Below the pieces are notes generated by a model. The model did no database searches and was not told the DNA's origin. It saw only the letters and a list, made by a program, of their open reading frames with translations. The position numbers and the translations under genes are program-made. A stretch of 49,596 bases of DNA from Ettlia oleoabundans (lineage: Eukaryota; Chlorophyta; Chlorophyceae; Chlamydomonadales). Below, piece by piece: positions 25,978-39,460 of the stretch. How positions within the stretch are numbered: position 1 is the first letter of the stretch; every line of letters starts with the position of its first letter. The stretch lies in the NCBI GenBank assembly GCA_019693395.1, contig JAAMXP010001110.1:1-49596 (forward strand), written 5' to 3'.

Positions 25978-28900
25978 ATGGTGGACTTTAAGCTCCGTTG
26001 CGAGCTGAAGGGGCACTTGGACGATGTGAGTTTCGCTTGCTGTGTGCCCTACACCCCCAACCGCCGCGCATACTGCACAGTGTGACAATTAGCACCCATG
26101 ATCACATTGCGCTGCAGGTGCGATCAGTCTGCATCACACCCGAGGGTGCCTTGCTGACGGGCTCTCGAGACAAGACGGTTAAGCTGTGGAAGCCAGAAGG
26201 TCCGGATGGCGGGTTCACGGAGACCCTGACGCTGGTGAGGGGGCCGCTGGTTGGGCACAGCCACCAGCAGTGGTGGCGGCAGTGGCGGTGGGGTGGCAGT
26301 GCACAAGCAGCAGCTTGACCTAGAAGCATTGTCAAATGCAGCCTTGTGAGATAGCAGTAAGCATGCATCACCCTTATGTCCATCCCTCCCCTACCATGTT
26401 GCACTCTTGTGCGGCTATATGCAGGTTGGTCACACCGACTTTGTGTCGGCACTTGCCTATGCGCCACCTGGCGTGCTGGAGGGTTGCCCTCAGGGCGCTG
26501 TTGTGTCAGGTTCTCGCGACAAGACAGTGATCGTGTGGGACCTGCAGACGGCGGCGGTGGTGCAGCGGCTGGAAGGGCACCAGTATCAGGTATGTGGGAT
26601 GGGGATCGGCGGAGTGGAGAGGCGCAAGATACGAAGGGTGACACACACAGCAGCACCTGCACCAATAGCAACCGCGGCAGGGCGGTCGCTATTTTTGCTG
26701 CTGCACTCTGACAGCAATGGAGTTGACCCTCTGGTTGACATTATTTCCCAGCCTTTGGCTGTCTTGCCGTACATAATGCCTTCTATCCCTGCCCACATGG
26801 GCTAGCCCCCTTTGCCTGCCTGCCTCCCCACATGTTCAGTCACCCGTTGACACCTGCCCGCCGCTGTCTGTGTCATCAGGTGTCTGCGGTGCTGGTGACC
26901 CCCCAAGGCGACGTCATATCGGCGTCGCTGGACAAAACCGTGCGAGTGTGGCGTGGGGGGCAGTGTGCTCAGGTGACTTAAGAGCTTGATGGTCCACAGC
27001 TCAGCTCGTGGGTGGACGGCTGCTTCCTGCATAGGCACAGCCCTCCTTGTTGTTGCAAAGCATCTCGCGCTCAAATACCAAACAAGTCAGTAGCGTCATC
27101 TACCTTCTGCTCCCGTCTGGGCTTAGCTTGTCAGCCATTATCATCGTGTTCACTGATGACGGTCATGCAAGGGTTGTGGCCGGCTTGCAGGTGCTGGATG
27201 GGCACGAAGCGGCGGTGCTGTGCCTGCTGCAGCTGCCCAACGGCGACCTGCTGTCGGGCTCAGGCGACTGCACCATCCGCGTCTGGTCGGGGGGCAAGTG
27301 CACACACACCATCCCCGCACACAGCGACTCAGTCAGGTGGGTTGCACAGGAACAAGAGGACAGGGCAGGCCGCCCTGGTTTGTGTACTGCGGTTGTGTTT
27401 TGGGCCGCAGAGAGGGCCTCGCTCCTGCTGCTGCCTTGTTACATCTTCCTGCCAGTTTCAAGGCAACGATTGATGCAGCCACCACACACCCCATTTGTCC
27501 GCCAACCACTTAGCACCTTCCATCGCCCGCTGCATGGCGCAGGGGCCTGGCGCTGCTGCCCAACGTGGGCGTGGTCTCAGCCTCACACGACCAGACCCTC
27601 AAGGTGTGGACGTTTAGCGGCGAGTGCATTGCCGAGTTGGCGGGCCACACAGCCCTGGTATACTGCGCGGCAGCCACGGCAGATGGTTTGGTGGCGTCCG
27701 GCAGCGAGGATAACACAGCCAAGCTATGGCACGCAGACGGCACCTGCCTGCAGGTGGGTGTGTTTGCGCATGCGTTTTCTTGACATTTGAGGGAAAGGGC
27801 GAGAGATCAGTGGGCAAGATCTGCAAGGAAGTAAGAATCGGCATGAAATGGTTGGGCCTACGGCTGTGTGCGCCGCTTTTCCTGTAGTATTTTCCAGGCG
27901 GTGCCTGCATCCCAGCATGTAGCACTTGCATGTAGCACTTTGCAACCGGTTCCCCGCTTTCTGGTAGATTTTCCGGGGCGTTTGCTCATCAAGGTACATG
28001 GTGGAGCCCCGCCTCACCCTGCCCTGCCCTGGCTGAGCGCAGACAATTGAGCACCCCAGCAACTTGTGGGACGCTGCCTTCCTCCCGAATGGCGACCTTG
28101 TCACCGCCTGCTCTGATCACCTGGCACGAGTGTGGACGCAAGAGGCTGAGCGGCAGGCTCCAGCTGAGGTGGCGCAGGTGCGTGTAGGGTGGTGGTTCTG
28201 CTGCTGCAGTTGTGGATGTAGATGGGTGGGGATGGTTTGAGGGTTGCTGTTTGGGGGTACAGCTGCCTTTTGCCACATAACTGACTTTTCGCATCTTGCA
28301 GCTGCTTAGCTTGCAAGTGCTTTTGACTCAGTGCAACCTGCTGTTCTGCTGCTTTAGGTTGCCACTGCTGGTTCAGGCCGATGCTAGTTCAGTGCAACAC
28401 CTACCTGAGGCAACACGCACCCGAGTGGCTACCTAGCTGGCCTAGCTATATACTACTGAGCTCATTTCAACTGGCTGTTGTTGTACCTGGCTTGGCATGC
28501 GTGCTGCAGGCATACGAGGCAGCGATTGCGGCCAGAAGGGCGGCAGCCGCAGAGGCGCAGCAGGGTAGCGCTTCGGGCGGGGCCCTACCTGCTGGGCTGA
28601 AGCTGGAGGACCCTTCGGTGCTGCTCATGCCGGGGGCACGGGACGGGCAGACCAAGGTTGTGCGGGAGGGAAACTCCGGGGTGGCATACGCCTGGGACGC
28701 AAACAAGTGAGTGCCTTGCAGGGGTTGGTCAGTTATGTTGAGCAACGCGCCTTTGGTATGGCGCAGGGTCCTGCAGTACTTATGAACTGCCGCTTACCGG
28801 TCTTGCTAGCGATTGGACTTTTGTTTTCCCCCCACCCTCACTCCCTCCACCCACCCACCACCACACCATCACCACACATCCACATGCCTCAATCCCGTGT

Positions 28901-31494
28901 CGCATCAGGTTGGTGTTGTTCCTCCCCCCAACTCTGACCACCCTGCCAGCTGCGCTGCAGGAGCGAGTGGGAGCGCATCGGTGAGGTGGTGGGCGGCGAT
29001 GATGACAACGTGGCAGGTGGCGGCAGCAAGTGGCATAACGGGGAGCTGTGGGACTACGGTGAGGCACATGGGCAATAATCACCGATTCGGCTGCCTCTTC
29101 GACAAATCTTGGTGGCTGCCTGCCTGCCTGCGTGCCTGCTTAATGCCCAGATGGACCCCCTCCCTGCAACCATCGTCAGCAGCGCCATCACACACTCGCT
29201 ACCTGCCAGTATCACCACATGTCATCACAAAAGGCGCCCTGACCTTTCCCTGACCCGACACGTTGCCCCGTTAGCCTGGCACCTCATCTTGCGTGTCATC
29301 CAGTGTTTGATGTGGACGTGGAGGAGGGGGCCATGCCCCGCAAGCTGGCAATCAACCGTGGGGACAACCCCTACGATGTGTCAGATCGCTTCCTGGAGGA
29401 AAACAACCTACCGCAGACCTACAGGTGGGTAAGCGCACGATCAGCCATGAAGGCTTGGAAAAAGAGGAGGAAGCCAGCAACCCTAACCACTGCTGATTTC
29501 GGTAATAACGATAGCAACACTCCATCAGGACACGAGGGGCCCCATTGAAGGGCAACCAAGGCATGGAGCTGTGTGGAGGTGGTGTCATTGAGGCCACCAA
29601 GCACCCTTTCCATGCAGGGAGCAGATTGTGGAGTTCATCCTGAAGAACACACAGGGAGGCGTGCAGGCGCCGCCAGCAGGGCAGTATGTGGATCCATTCA
29701 CCGGGGCAGCCGCTTACGTGCCCCCCAGCACAAGCGGCAGTGGTGTGGGTGGCGGGGGCGGCTACGCTGTGACTGGAGGCGGCGTGGATCCCTTCACGGG
29801 AGGTGGCAGCGTGCCGACCCGCCACTTGCCAGCCAAAAGCTACCTGGTGTACGATCAGGTGTGGGTGTGGGTGGGCCCAGGGGTTTGTGTTTTTTGTTGG
29901 GGGTGGGGGTGGGGTGGGGTGGGAATACCGAATATGCCAGTTCGGGGGGGAATACCGAGTATGACAGTTCGGGTTGCTTTGGGACACTGCAAATGGGCTG
30001 CTTGTGTTTCTGTGCCAAATCGGTTGTATCACCACTTTGTTAGGGTGTTGAAGGCTGCCCAACTCTCACACCTGCACTACACATTGTATTGAGTCACCCT
30101 CCTCGGGGTGGTGCTCCACCGCATGCTGTATTTCATCGTGCTGTGTGATGTGCAGGTGCCCGGAAAGGACGCCATCCGCAAGAAAATTGCAGATTTCAGC
30201 GCAGCAATGGCTTCTGGTGGCGCTGAAGCTGCTGCCAGTGCCTTGAGCGAGGCCGAGCTGGCAGAGGGAGGCCCCCTGGATGGCCTGCTGAGCAGGTGAC
30301 TCTGGGTTTGTGAGCTGGATGAACTGATGTTTGCGTTTAATGTGTTAGACTATTTGCCAGCTCCTTGTGCAATTGGGGATGGATCCGTCTTAAAAAGCCT
30401 TCTGTCAACAGAGTGTGGCTGGTGCCGCAGTCCTGGTTCGAGGGTTGCAAACCTCGCCAACTGTTGCGCTTGCAGGGCAGCTGCGGGTCCCAGCAGCACA
30501 AGCGGTAGCCTGCCTGAGGCTGAGTTGGCGGCGCTTACCAAAATGCTGAGCTGGCCGGCAGCGCAGCTGTTCCCCTCTCTTGACCTAGCTCGCCTGCTAG
30601 TGCTGGACCGAGCATCAGCAGGGCAGCTGGCATCCTTAGCAGGAGAACTGGGGCCTGGCGCCGCGCCTGGCACGCTTGCCGCAGCATTGGCAACTGGCTG
30701 TGCGGACCCGCCTGTGCCGGCAGCGCAGCAGACTGTGCTGCGCCTGCTGTGCAACTGCTTCCTGCACCAGCCCATGCTGACCTGGGTGCAGTCAGCAGGC
30801 AGCCGCATGCTGGACTGTGTGGCTGCAGCGGCTGGGTCACCAAACAAGAATGTGCGGCAGGGGCTGGCAACTCTGCTGGTCAACTATGCAGTCTGGCTGT
30901 CCAAGCTGGCTAGCGCTGAACTAGAGTTTAAGAGCCGGGTGCGCACACCTTCAATCACTCGTGTGTGTACCGCCTTGCTGCGGACACCTCGCTTTGAAAT
31001 CGCACCGGCCTGGCTGGGTGCGCTGCGTTGCCTTTACGTGCCATCAGCTGGGGCGCTGCCATGGCGTATCATTTCAAGTGATGCTGCCTCACCTGCATGC
31101 TGCCAAGTGTCGCCTGCTGTGCAGCTGCTGGTGCTGGCGGTGGAGGTCCTGAATGCTAGCCCTGATGACGACACAGAAACACGGTTCAGGTGGGCTGGAG
31201 CTACAACAATGTTGACCAGGCACCTTGATCCTGCTGCCAAGGTGTATGACACATCCGGGTTGCAGCACCTGTGCTGGGGGTGGTTCCCCTTTTTTCGACT
31301 CAAATTGCCTCCCATCTTTCCCTGGTGCCTGCTGCAGGTCTCTGGTGGCGGTGGGCACGCTGGCTGCAGAGCATTCCAAGGTGCGGGGCCTGGCACGGGA
31401 GCTGGGCTTCCTCTCTCTGGCAGACTCCCTCGCTGGCGCCGATGGGAAGGTTGGGGAGGCAGCTGCCGAGGTGGCACAGAAATTGAGGCTGTAA
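25978..31494 (+). CDS. PLAA: PLAA/DOA1/UFD3 homologue (WD40-PFU-PUL ubiquitin adaptor)
   Basis: Cofactor of CDC48/p97 that binds ubiquitin and steers ubiquitinated cargo, including endosomal cargo. Exons: join(25978..26025,26118..26234,26425..26589,26880..26972,27191..27336,27543..27753,28043..28177,28510..28706,28961..29058,29304..29424,29618..29858,30156..30295,30476..30938,31125..31189,31338..31494), 2397 nt, 798 aa, close to human PLAA. Residues 1-300 contain the WD repeats (GSRDKTVKLW, GSRDKTVIVWD, SASLDKTVRVW, GSGDCTIRVW, SASHDQTLKVW, GSEDNTAKLW, ACSDHLARVW: seven blades). A PFU domain follows at about 350-460 (WERIGEVVGG, LWDYVFDVDVEEG, FLEENNLP). The C-terminal third is the helical PUL domain (TVLRLLCNCF, NVRQGLATLLVNYAV, LVAVGTLA). 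The junction at 31125 is the least certain. A GT-rich intronic tract occurs near 29860-29950. Confidence 0.94.
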
Positions 31495-31795
31495 AAGCTA
31501 GTGTATGTGCCAGCCAGGACAGAAATGGTGGGATCATGCTTTGGGCATTGCAAATTGTTCCACATTGACGATTACTGTATGCTTGCTAAGATGGCGGCTC
31601 TAAATTGATGGGTGCTCTCGCTGTTACAAAAATAGCATTGACGCAATGTGAAGCTCTCAAGAGGTGTAAAAAGAAGTGCCTAAAACAGCAGGCTTCAATT
31701 CTAGCTGTCTGGTGTTGGGGGTGTAGCTTGGTAGACACACACACAGGGTGCCACCAGGACCAGCTCCTTCTAGGCCCTTTTAGCCAGCCAGAAGC
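31495..31795. terminator. Convergent 3' region, PLAA / RidA, with paired poly(A) signals
   Basis: 301 bases between stop codons. TGTAA on the plus strand at 31665-31669 fits PLAA. TTACA at 31624-31628, which is TGTAA on the minus strand, fits RidA. The predicted 3'UTRs overlap by about 40 bases. No gene is seen in between. Confidence 0.5.
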
Positions 31796-32806
31796 TCAGA
31801 GCAGCGCCGTAGCCTCAATCTCCACTAGTGCACCCAGGGGCAGGCCCTTGACGGCAAAGGTGGCACGGGCGGGTGGGTTCTCCGGGAACCTCTGGCCGTA
31901 AATGGCATTGACGGCGGCAAAGTCGCTCATGTTAGACTGCAGCAGTTAACAATAATGCATTGGCAATGGCAGTGTGGCAGGTGAACAGCGTTGGTAATCA
32001 GTTGGGAGTGGTGCCAGGAAGGTGGAGCGCTCTTGGGAACAGGTCGGGGTATTTTTGCAACATCTCCCATCCTTTGTCTCACCAGCAGGATGGTTGTCTT
32101 CACCACCTTGTCCCAGCTGCTGCCTGCCGCCGTCAGGATGGCGCCCAGGTTCTTCATCACCTGCTCAGTCTGCGCCTCAACAGTGTCGCCTGCAAAATCC
32201 TTAGTGCCAGGAACCAGGCCCTGCAGCAGGCAGAACCGCAAGAAGTTCCACAAACCACCATAAATCAGCGATTGGGCAACCAGGGTGGGGCCAGCAGCAA
32301 GGCATTCATGGGCGCCTGCTGGGGTGCACGCAGGCGGTGCACTGGGTCAGCCGGGCAGACTTACCACTTGACCAGAGATGTACACCATGCCATTAGCCTT
32401 GATGGCCTGAGAGTAAGGGCCCACAGCGCCCGGTGCCTGGTCTGTGCTAACCACCTCACGTGCTGCAGGAGCTTTTGGGGGCAAGTAGGCAGCAGAACGG
32501 GCAGGCTGATGAGCAGCAGCACCAAGCTTTTGACAGTAACTTAGCTGTCATATCAAATTGCAGTGATCCCCCTATACCAATTGCAGACTCATCAGTGCTA
32601 CATATAGCCCTCCACAACGCAACCGCCACTCCCGCCTCGGCGTTTGCGACGAGCCGTCTCCTGCTTCGCTCACCTGCCGCCTGCACCGACATCGCGCGCC
32701 TGTGCTGCACTGCACGAAGGCTCTGCTTGGCTGCCCTCTGCTGGCCGGCCTTGTGCACCGAGAGCCTGGCAGCAAAGGCGGAGGAGGACAGGGCGGCCGC
32801 AGCCAT
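31796..32806 (-). CDS. RIDA: RidA (YjgF/YER057c/UK114) reactive-imine deaminase, plastid-targeted
   Basis: Hydrolyses reactive enamine/imine intermediates, such as 2-aminoacrylate from threonine/serine dehydratase, to keto acids. Exons: complement(join(31796..31936,32083..32220,32365..32462,32674..32806)), 510 nt, 169 aa. The first 45 residues (MAAAALSSSAFAARLSVHKA…) are Ala/Ser/Arg-rich without acids, a typical chloroplast transit peptide. The enzyme domain shows QAPGAVGPYSQAIKANG, YISGQ, EQTEQVMKNLGAIL, NPPARATFAVKGLP (catalytic arginine R147) and VEIEATAL (conserved glutamate about E164). Start 32806 is preferred over the in-frame ATG at 32848, which would put MSFIDYS before the transit sequence. 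It shares a short divergent promoter with importin beta. Confidence 0.95.
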
Positions 32807-33111
32807 TCCTTTCTGTAATGTCACCAAACTGTAGTCAATAAATGACAACTACGTGCGATGGTCTGAGCCTCGTTGTCTTGATTGATCTCATGCATGGACG
32901 GTGAGGTGGCGCTTGGGAGGCGAGGGCGGCTGGAAGGGTGAACAAAGGTCTATCTCGGCTGTCCAGGCGCTTCAACCCTGGTCCGATTGCCAGTGCGATG
33001 CCAGTTGCGGGCTGATCAACGCATTGAGAGACGCCCTTTGACAGGCCCGGCTTTCACCCCTTCTTTGCCCTGACGTACACAAAGTTTCTGGGCATTGGTG
33101 ATCGCTGCGAT
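32807..33111. promoter_or_regulatory. Divergent promoter region, RidA / importin beta-1
   Basis: 305 bases between outward-facing starts. No extra gene is visible. I cannot assign specific elements. Confidence 0.5.
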
Positions 33112-36100
33112 ATGGAGCTGACGGCCCTGCTGCAGGCGGCGCAGTCCGCCACTCAGGCGGTGCGCACCCAGGCAGAGCAGACGCTGAACAACCTACAGCA
33201 GCAGCAATATGGGGACCTCTGCGTTGCCTTATCAGCGGAGTTGGCGGACCCCAGCAAGCCGGTGGACACCCGGCGGCTGGCAGGCCTGATTCTGAAGAAC
33301 ATGTTGGACGCAAAGGAGGAAGCACGCAAGGTGGGGGTGGTCAAGGCGCAATCAGGCGGCAAAGGGCTTCAGGGGCAGCACCCACCACCACTTGATCACA
33401 TGGCTAGCTTGAACCACCGCAGTGCATCGATGGCTGTGCTGCTGTTGCCAACCTTGGAATAGAGCAGGCGTGATAAGCCCTGCTTGATCAACATTGCCTT
33501 TTAGTGAGTGCAACCCCAGGCGTTGTGTGTGACCGCCCCTGCCGGCACCCGCTGCTATGCCGCTCGCTATTCCTGCAGGCTGCGCTTGTCCAACAGTGGG
33601 TGACAGCAGATGCCGGGATGAAGAAGCAGGTCAAACGAAACTTGCTAGCCACCCTCGGAACCCAGGTGGGTGCTGCTGCGGTTGGCGTGTACAGGCAGCT
33701 TTCGAAGGCGACCCAATGTTGACTGCCTATCTACCTGCCAGCCCTCAACCCCACCTGTTTTGGGGTGTTGGAGTGCCGCACCATCCCCGCCGACTCGAGT
33801 TCAAACTGTGTTTGCAGGGCGACGCCGGGCACACCGCTGCGCTTGTGATTGCCAAGGTGGCGGCCATTGAGGTGCCACGCAGTGAGTGGCCGGAGTTGAT
33901 CTCCGCTCTGCTCTCCAACATAAGTGCGTCTCCCTCAACACGGGAGCTGCGGCAGTCCACGCTGGAGACCCTTGGCTACACTTGTGAGGAGCTGGGGAAT
34001 CTGGATGAGGACTACCTCAGCCAGCAGGAAGTCAACTCCATCCTCACAGCTGTGGTGCAGGTGCGCCGGTAGTGTGTTGGGGAGGGATAAAGGCGACTTC
34101 TGTCCGACTTGTGGGTGCTGGGCGGATGTGTGGGTGCGCGTGTTGCTGGCGACGGTTTGCTACTGGAGGTGCATGATGTCGGCATGAGCACGCCAAAAGA
34201 CGCTGCCGGCCTGGCTGGGTGTTGCTGGTGCCTCGGTGGCTGATTCATTGGTAAACGTGAACATCGTGAATAGCAGTTGGCTTGATGTCTCTGGAATACT
34301 CACGTTAGTGCTGCCGTATTTGTTGATCTCTTGCAGGGCATGCGGAAGGAGGAGCCAGAGACGGATGTGCGGCATGCTGCCACAGTGGCGCTGCAGAATG
34401 CACTTACTTTTGCACATAACAACTTCTCTAATGCCAACGAGCGGAACTACGTCATGCAGATTGTGTGCGAGGGCACGCTAGCAGGTGCGTGATGCATTGA
34501 AAAGCACAACAGCAAAGTGTGCGCCGCCTGGCAATTCAGCTGGCATAATGGAGAGCCAGCTGAAGCTCTCCATTAGGAGGAGAGGAGAAACTGTTTGGGT
34601 TGGAACTGAGAAAAACGATGGCTGTTTGGCGTTGCATGGGTGTACAAGGAGACACTTGCAGTCCCACATGCATGGCTTCATTGGGCCTGCTGAGGAGTGG
34701 GAACTTACGCAGGTCTTCAACGCTAGTGGCCCAGCATCACAACATCAATCCTATCCCCCTGCGCCTTTTGCAGAGAACGCGCGCATCCGGCAGGCCAGCT
34801 GGGAGTGCCTGGTGTGCATCGCTAGCGGCTATTACGACAAGCTGCCGGCATACATGCAGGTAAGGGTCTGCCCTCTGGACGTAGCATGGCAAATTTGCTG
34901 CCGGATTTTGTTGTCTCCGCAGTACTCTTGTCTTGGGGGGGACTTGCACACCATGGTGGTGAAACCGTGAAAAATCTGCACTTAGTTTTCGGCAGTCTTC
35001 GGCAGTCAACTACCGCTGCAATGTTGCTTTCCAGACAGGTGGATGCATAGCATACCTGCCCACCTGCCCATATCGTGCAGTACAACCGCACCGAGACCAT
35101 AACCTCACCTTTCACCCCCCCCAACCCCCACACNNTGTATAAGAGACAGCCCCCATCTCCACATGCTCTGCAGGACATCTTCTCGCTCACTCAGCGCGCC
35201 GTGAAGGGTGATGAGGAGGACGTGGTTCTGCAAGCACTGGAGTTTTGGTGCACAGTGGCCGAGGAGGAGCTTGACAGGGATGATGTGAGTGCTGAGACTG
35301 CAAGTGTTGGGCAGTCCCAGCGATGGACGCAGCCATCCATGAATCATTTGCGCAAGCTATTGCTTTTGCCTGGAGTAAAAGTAGCAGAAATTCTTATGGG
35401 CAGGAATGCTGTGGTGTGGCTGCGCCGCATTGCGCCATGCTCTGCTCTGCAGGACAGCGGCAGCAGCGATGCGGACGTGAACCACCACTTCATCAAGGCG
35501 GCACTTCCGCATCTGGTGCCACTTCTTTTGGAGCAATTAACCAAGCAGGAAGAGGGGCAGGAGACAGATGACGGTGTGTGGAATGTTTCTATGGCGGCTG
35601 GGACCTGCCTAGCACTGTGCTCGTCGGTGGCTGGGGATGCCATCGTGCCCCTGGTCATGCCCTACGTCACAGCCAACATCCAGAAAACTGACGGGCCAGA
35701 GAGCTGGCGTGCGCGGGAGGCGGCCACCTTTGCTTTCGGCTCAATCCTGGAGGGGCCCAGTGTGGAAACGCTGGGCCAGCTTGTGCATAATGGGCTGGGC
35801 TTCCTGCTGACTGCGCTCAAGCAGGACCCCAGTGCCCATGTTAAGGACACCACAGCGTGGACAATAGGTTAGTGGGGTTGGTGCTTTGAGCTTTTACGTC
35901 GGGATGCATTTTTGCACTGATATGTGCAGGATGATCTGGAGCTGTTTGCAGCACCTTTTGCAGCACCTGCATGGGCTGGCGTGCCGGCAGCCCTGCTCTG
36001 CCCTGCAACCTTGCTCGGAAACAAGCGTCATTATACCCCAGCTTGCCGTGCTTCTCTTGTGCAGGCCGCATCTTTGAGTTTGTGCACGGCGAGGACTCGG

Positions 36101-39100
36101 CTGTACCACTGCTTGGCCCCGGCAACCTGCCGCAGGTGGTGGAGGCGCTGCTGCATGCCATCCGCGACGCGCCGCACATTGCGGAAAAGGTGCGCTCGGT
36201 CAGCTGCTTGCCTGCACCACCATGCAGCATCCCGTGCGTGTTGGCGATGCTGGTGTCCACTAAGCATGGACAAGCATGAGTTAGGGTTGCCATGCATGAC
36301 GGGCCTCTGCATTTGGCCCGGTATGAAGTTTTCGTGTCTCGCCAGCACTAACCCCTCGTAACTGCTTGTGCGTACATGTGCACGGTATCCGCAGGTATGC
36401 TATGCCATCAGCCAGCTGGCGGCCGGGTTCAAAGAGCAGCGCGGCACCTCAGCCATGTCACCTTACTTCAAGGACGTGGTGCAGGCGCTGTTGGAGACGG
36501 TGGGTGACATAGGGGATGATAGGATAGGATAGGGCCCACTGTAGATTGACAAGAGGAGGTTTGTTCATGTAGGGTGGTCAAGAGGGTTGAGTCCAAGATT
36601 GCAGGCCTGTTGCATCTGTTTCTTGACACTTCGTACGTGCCTTCCCTGCCTGGCTTTCTACCTGCACACAGGCATCCCGACCCGCTGACTTGGCAGAGCA
36701 GACACGGCTGCAGACGCAGGCGTTTGAGGCAATCAATGAGGTGGTGCGCGCCTCTGCAGCTGACACCACCCCCATGGTGGTGCAGCTGATCCCACTGGTG
36801 GTCAGCAAGTTGGGAGAGACGCTGCAGATGAACACAGCAGGCAGCATGGAGGCAGCGGAGCGGCAGAGTGAGATCCAGGTGGGTGGAGCGGGCAGGGAGG
36901 GTGAAAGGGGGCTGACAGACGAAGTCAAGCAGGGCAGAGGCCAGCAACATGCCCCGTGCTAGTACCAGCTGGCGCCGGAGCATCTATCCTTTATTGTCAA
37001 GTCCTATCAACCAGCGGCTGGGTGAACAAGACGAGGACCTTCAACCCATCCTCGAATTTGTATGTCGTGCCCGCCGCTTACCCCGCCCACCCACCGACCC
37101 ATGCCCGCCCCAACCCATCTCATGCTGCCTTACGCTGGCGCGGCCTCCACTGCAGGGTTTGCTATGCGGTATGACCCAGGTGATTGTGCAGAAGCTGAGC
37201 GACAGTGAGAGCGCCAAGGCTGGGGTGCTGCAGTACGCCGACCACGTCATGGAGGCGCTGCTTGCCGTGTTTGCCTGCCGCAAGGCGTCGGTGCACGAGG
37301 AGGCCATGCTGGCAGTGGTGCGTGGCAGCGCAGCGCTGTACGTGGTACTGACGCGTGGTGTGTGGCTCCTCCAGCTCGCGCGCGTGTGTGGGCTTGTTGT
37401 GGATGCAGTTGTAACTGCTCGTAAGCTCTTGTGGCACATCGTACCTGCCTGCTGAGCATCCTGTGCTGTGTCCTGCTGTGGCGTGTCACCCTCTCCTGGT
37501 GCAGGGCGCTCTGACCTACGCCTGCGGTCGCCAGTTTAGCAAGTACATGGACCGCTTCTATCCCGTGCTGCAAACGGGGCTGGCACACCACCAGGCAAGT
37601 GAATTTGACAAGGGGTATGAATTTGTGTGTTGTGGAAAGAATATCTGTTTGGGTACAGGGGAGCTGTCACCTGTTTTTTCTCGGTAGTATTCAAGTTAGC
37701 TTTTCCTGCTTCTGCAAACAAACCCGAAACCTGTTGCACCGCCTGTATGTGTCATCCACCTACCGCTACATTGCTTCTTGGTCTTTGCAGGAATGGCAGG
37801 TGTGCCAGGTGACTGTGGGTGTGCTGGGGGACATCTGCCGGGCCATTGAGGATGGCATCTACCCCTACTGTGATGCCATCATGCAGACCCTGCTCACAAA
37901 CCTGCAGGTGGGGGCTGACCCTGCTTAACTTGCCGTAGTGAACATAGCCGCTGCTCACATGCGTCCTCTCATGAGGCAGGGAAGGGTGCAGCCAGCCAGC
38001 GGGCGGTCCCTAGCTTTCTTCGCTGCAGGCTTAGGGGAGGGCAGTGGGGCTTCTGGGGTGCGTGTGTTCAAGCAGAGTAGATACTGGTTGAGTGTTACAA
38101 CGAAGCGTGCCAGAGCCAGTTGAATCACCCGCTTCCTTGGTGCTTGCCTGCTCGCGCCTGCAGAGCAATGAGGTGCACCGCAACATCAAGCCACAGATTC
38201 TGTCTGCCTTTGGCGACGTTGCGCTGGCTATTGGGGACCGTTTCGAGGTGGGCATGTGACGCACGCTAGCGGCAATGCCGAGTGGGGTTTGCTGCTGGCG
38301 GGGCATTGGAACCAGCCCAGTCACTTGGTTGGTTCGTGGGGTGTGGTGGATGGGGTGCGTAGCGAGCACAGAAGGATGGTGAGCAGCAATGGTGTGCATC
38401 TGCGGTGCATGTACTTACGCATTTGTCCAGGCTCCGCAGCCTGCCTCCCCCTCTATTGTCCTCCCACCCAGTCCAAGCTTGTCACCTTTCCAGCAACCCC
38501 CTCCCCCTTGCGCTGTGTTTACCTGCTGCAGAAGTACCTGCAGCACGTGGTGGCCATGCTGCAGAGTGCCATGGCATTGAGCGTGCAGCAGCAGCAGGCG
38601 GGGGGAGAGGATGCGGCGGATTACAACAACCTCCTGCGGCATGGTGGGTGGAACGGTCGGCTGGGGCGGTTTTAGGGGGGAGTAGGCAGGCAAATGGAAG
38701 GGCAAGCAATGCGTGCAACAAATGGGTATGAAGCTGGCATGCACTCCTACCAACTATCGCCACCACACAAACCCCTGCCGCATGCCATGCCAGACACTTT
38801 GCAACATAATAGTCATCGCCTATTCAATGCATCACTCAATACAACTGATTCATGTGGTTGTGTTTCTGTTTGGTGGCGCTGCAGGTATCCTGGAGGCCTG
38901 GGCGGGCATGTTCAATGGGTTGAGCAAGGAGAAGGCCGATGCCTACCTCAAGCCCTATGCAACCGGCCTGCTTGACTTTGTGGAGGCAATCTATGCTGAC
39001 ACAGCTGGGCAGGACGAGGGTGGGTGGCGCTTGCGCTTCTGCTATCTGCCCCCTGCTGCCTTTTGTGGTGTGCACTTTTGCTGCCCATTTTCAGCCAGCT

Positions 39101-39460
39101 CCGGGACATTCACAGCAGGCAGCAAAATTTACTTGCTGTTTCTCTCAAGTTAGAAAATTGAAAGAGCGCTCCCATGCAATATCAATACACGGCCTGCCTG
39201 GATGATTTCCCAAGAGTTGGCAGCCACACTGCCCAAATATCCATCCGCCACACACTCTCTTTTCTTCCGCTTCCGCAGGCGTGTGGAAGGCGTCGGCTGC
39301 ACTGCTGGGCGACGTAGCCTCCAGCCTGAGCCAAGTGGGGCCGCTGTTCCAGCAGAAGCCTTTTGTGCAGCCCTTCCTGCAGCAGCTGGCGCAGGACTCA
39401 ACAACAGCGGACACCGCCAACTGGGCCAGCCAGATGATCCAAAAGGCGCTGCGCAGCTAG
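33112..39460 (+). CDS. KPNB1: Importin subunit beta-1 (karyopherin beta 1)
   Basis: HEAT-repeat nuclear import receptor that carries importin-alpha/NLS cargo through the pore and is released by Ran-GTP. Exons: join(33112..33330,33579..33665,33818..34060,34337..34484,34774..34859,35174..35284,35453..35867,36065..36189,36395..36499,36672..36878,37156..37317,37505..37594,37791..37907,38164..38247,38532..38643,38885..39019,39279..39460), 2628 nt, 875 aa, against 876 for the human protein. Family segments appear in order: DTRRLAGLILKNMLDAK, ELRQSTLETLGYTCEEL, RQASWECLVCIASGYYDKL, DGVWNVSMAAGTCL, WRAREAATFAFGSILEGP, HVKDTTAWTIGRIFEF, EWQVCQVTVGVLGDICRA, IKPQILSAFGDVALAIG. The intron after 37594 has a GC donor (GCAAGT). 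The intron before 35174 contains an N gap and probable adapter residue. TGTAA at 39680 may end the transcript. Confidence 0.96.
35134..35149. other. Two-base gap joined to a Tn5/Nextera mosaic-end remnant
   Basis: NN is followed directly by TGTATAAGAGACAG, the last 14 bases of the 19-base Tn5 mosaic end used in transposase library kits. It sits inside an importin-beta intron. It is most likely untrimmed adapter left at a contig join, not algal sequence. Confidence 0.85.

Noticed and set aside
30430..30460. GGTTCGA-like T-loop suggesting a tRNA
   Set aside because: The flanking bases do not form the T stem, and no D-arm, anticodon arm or acceptor pairing could be built. It lies in a PLAA intron.
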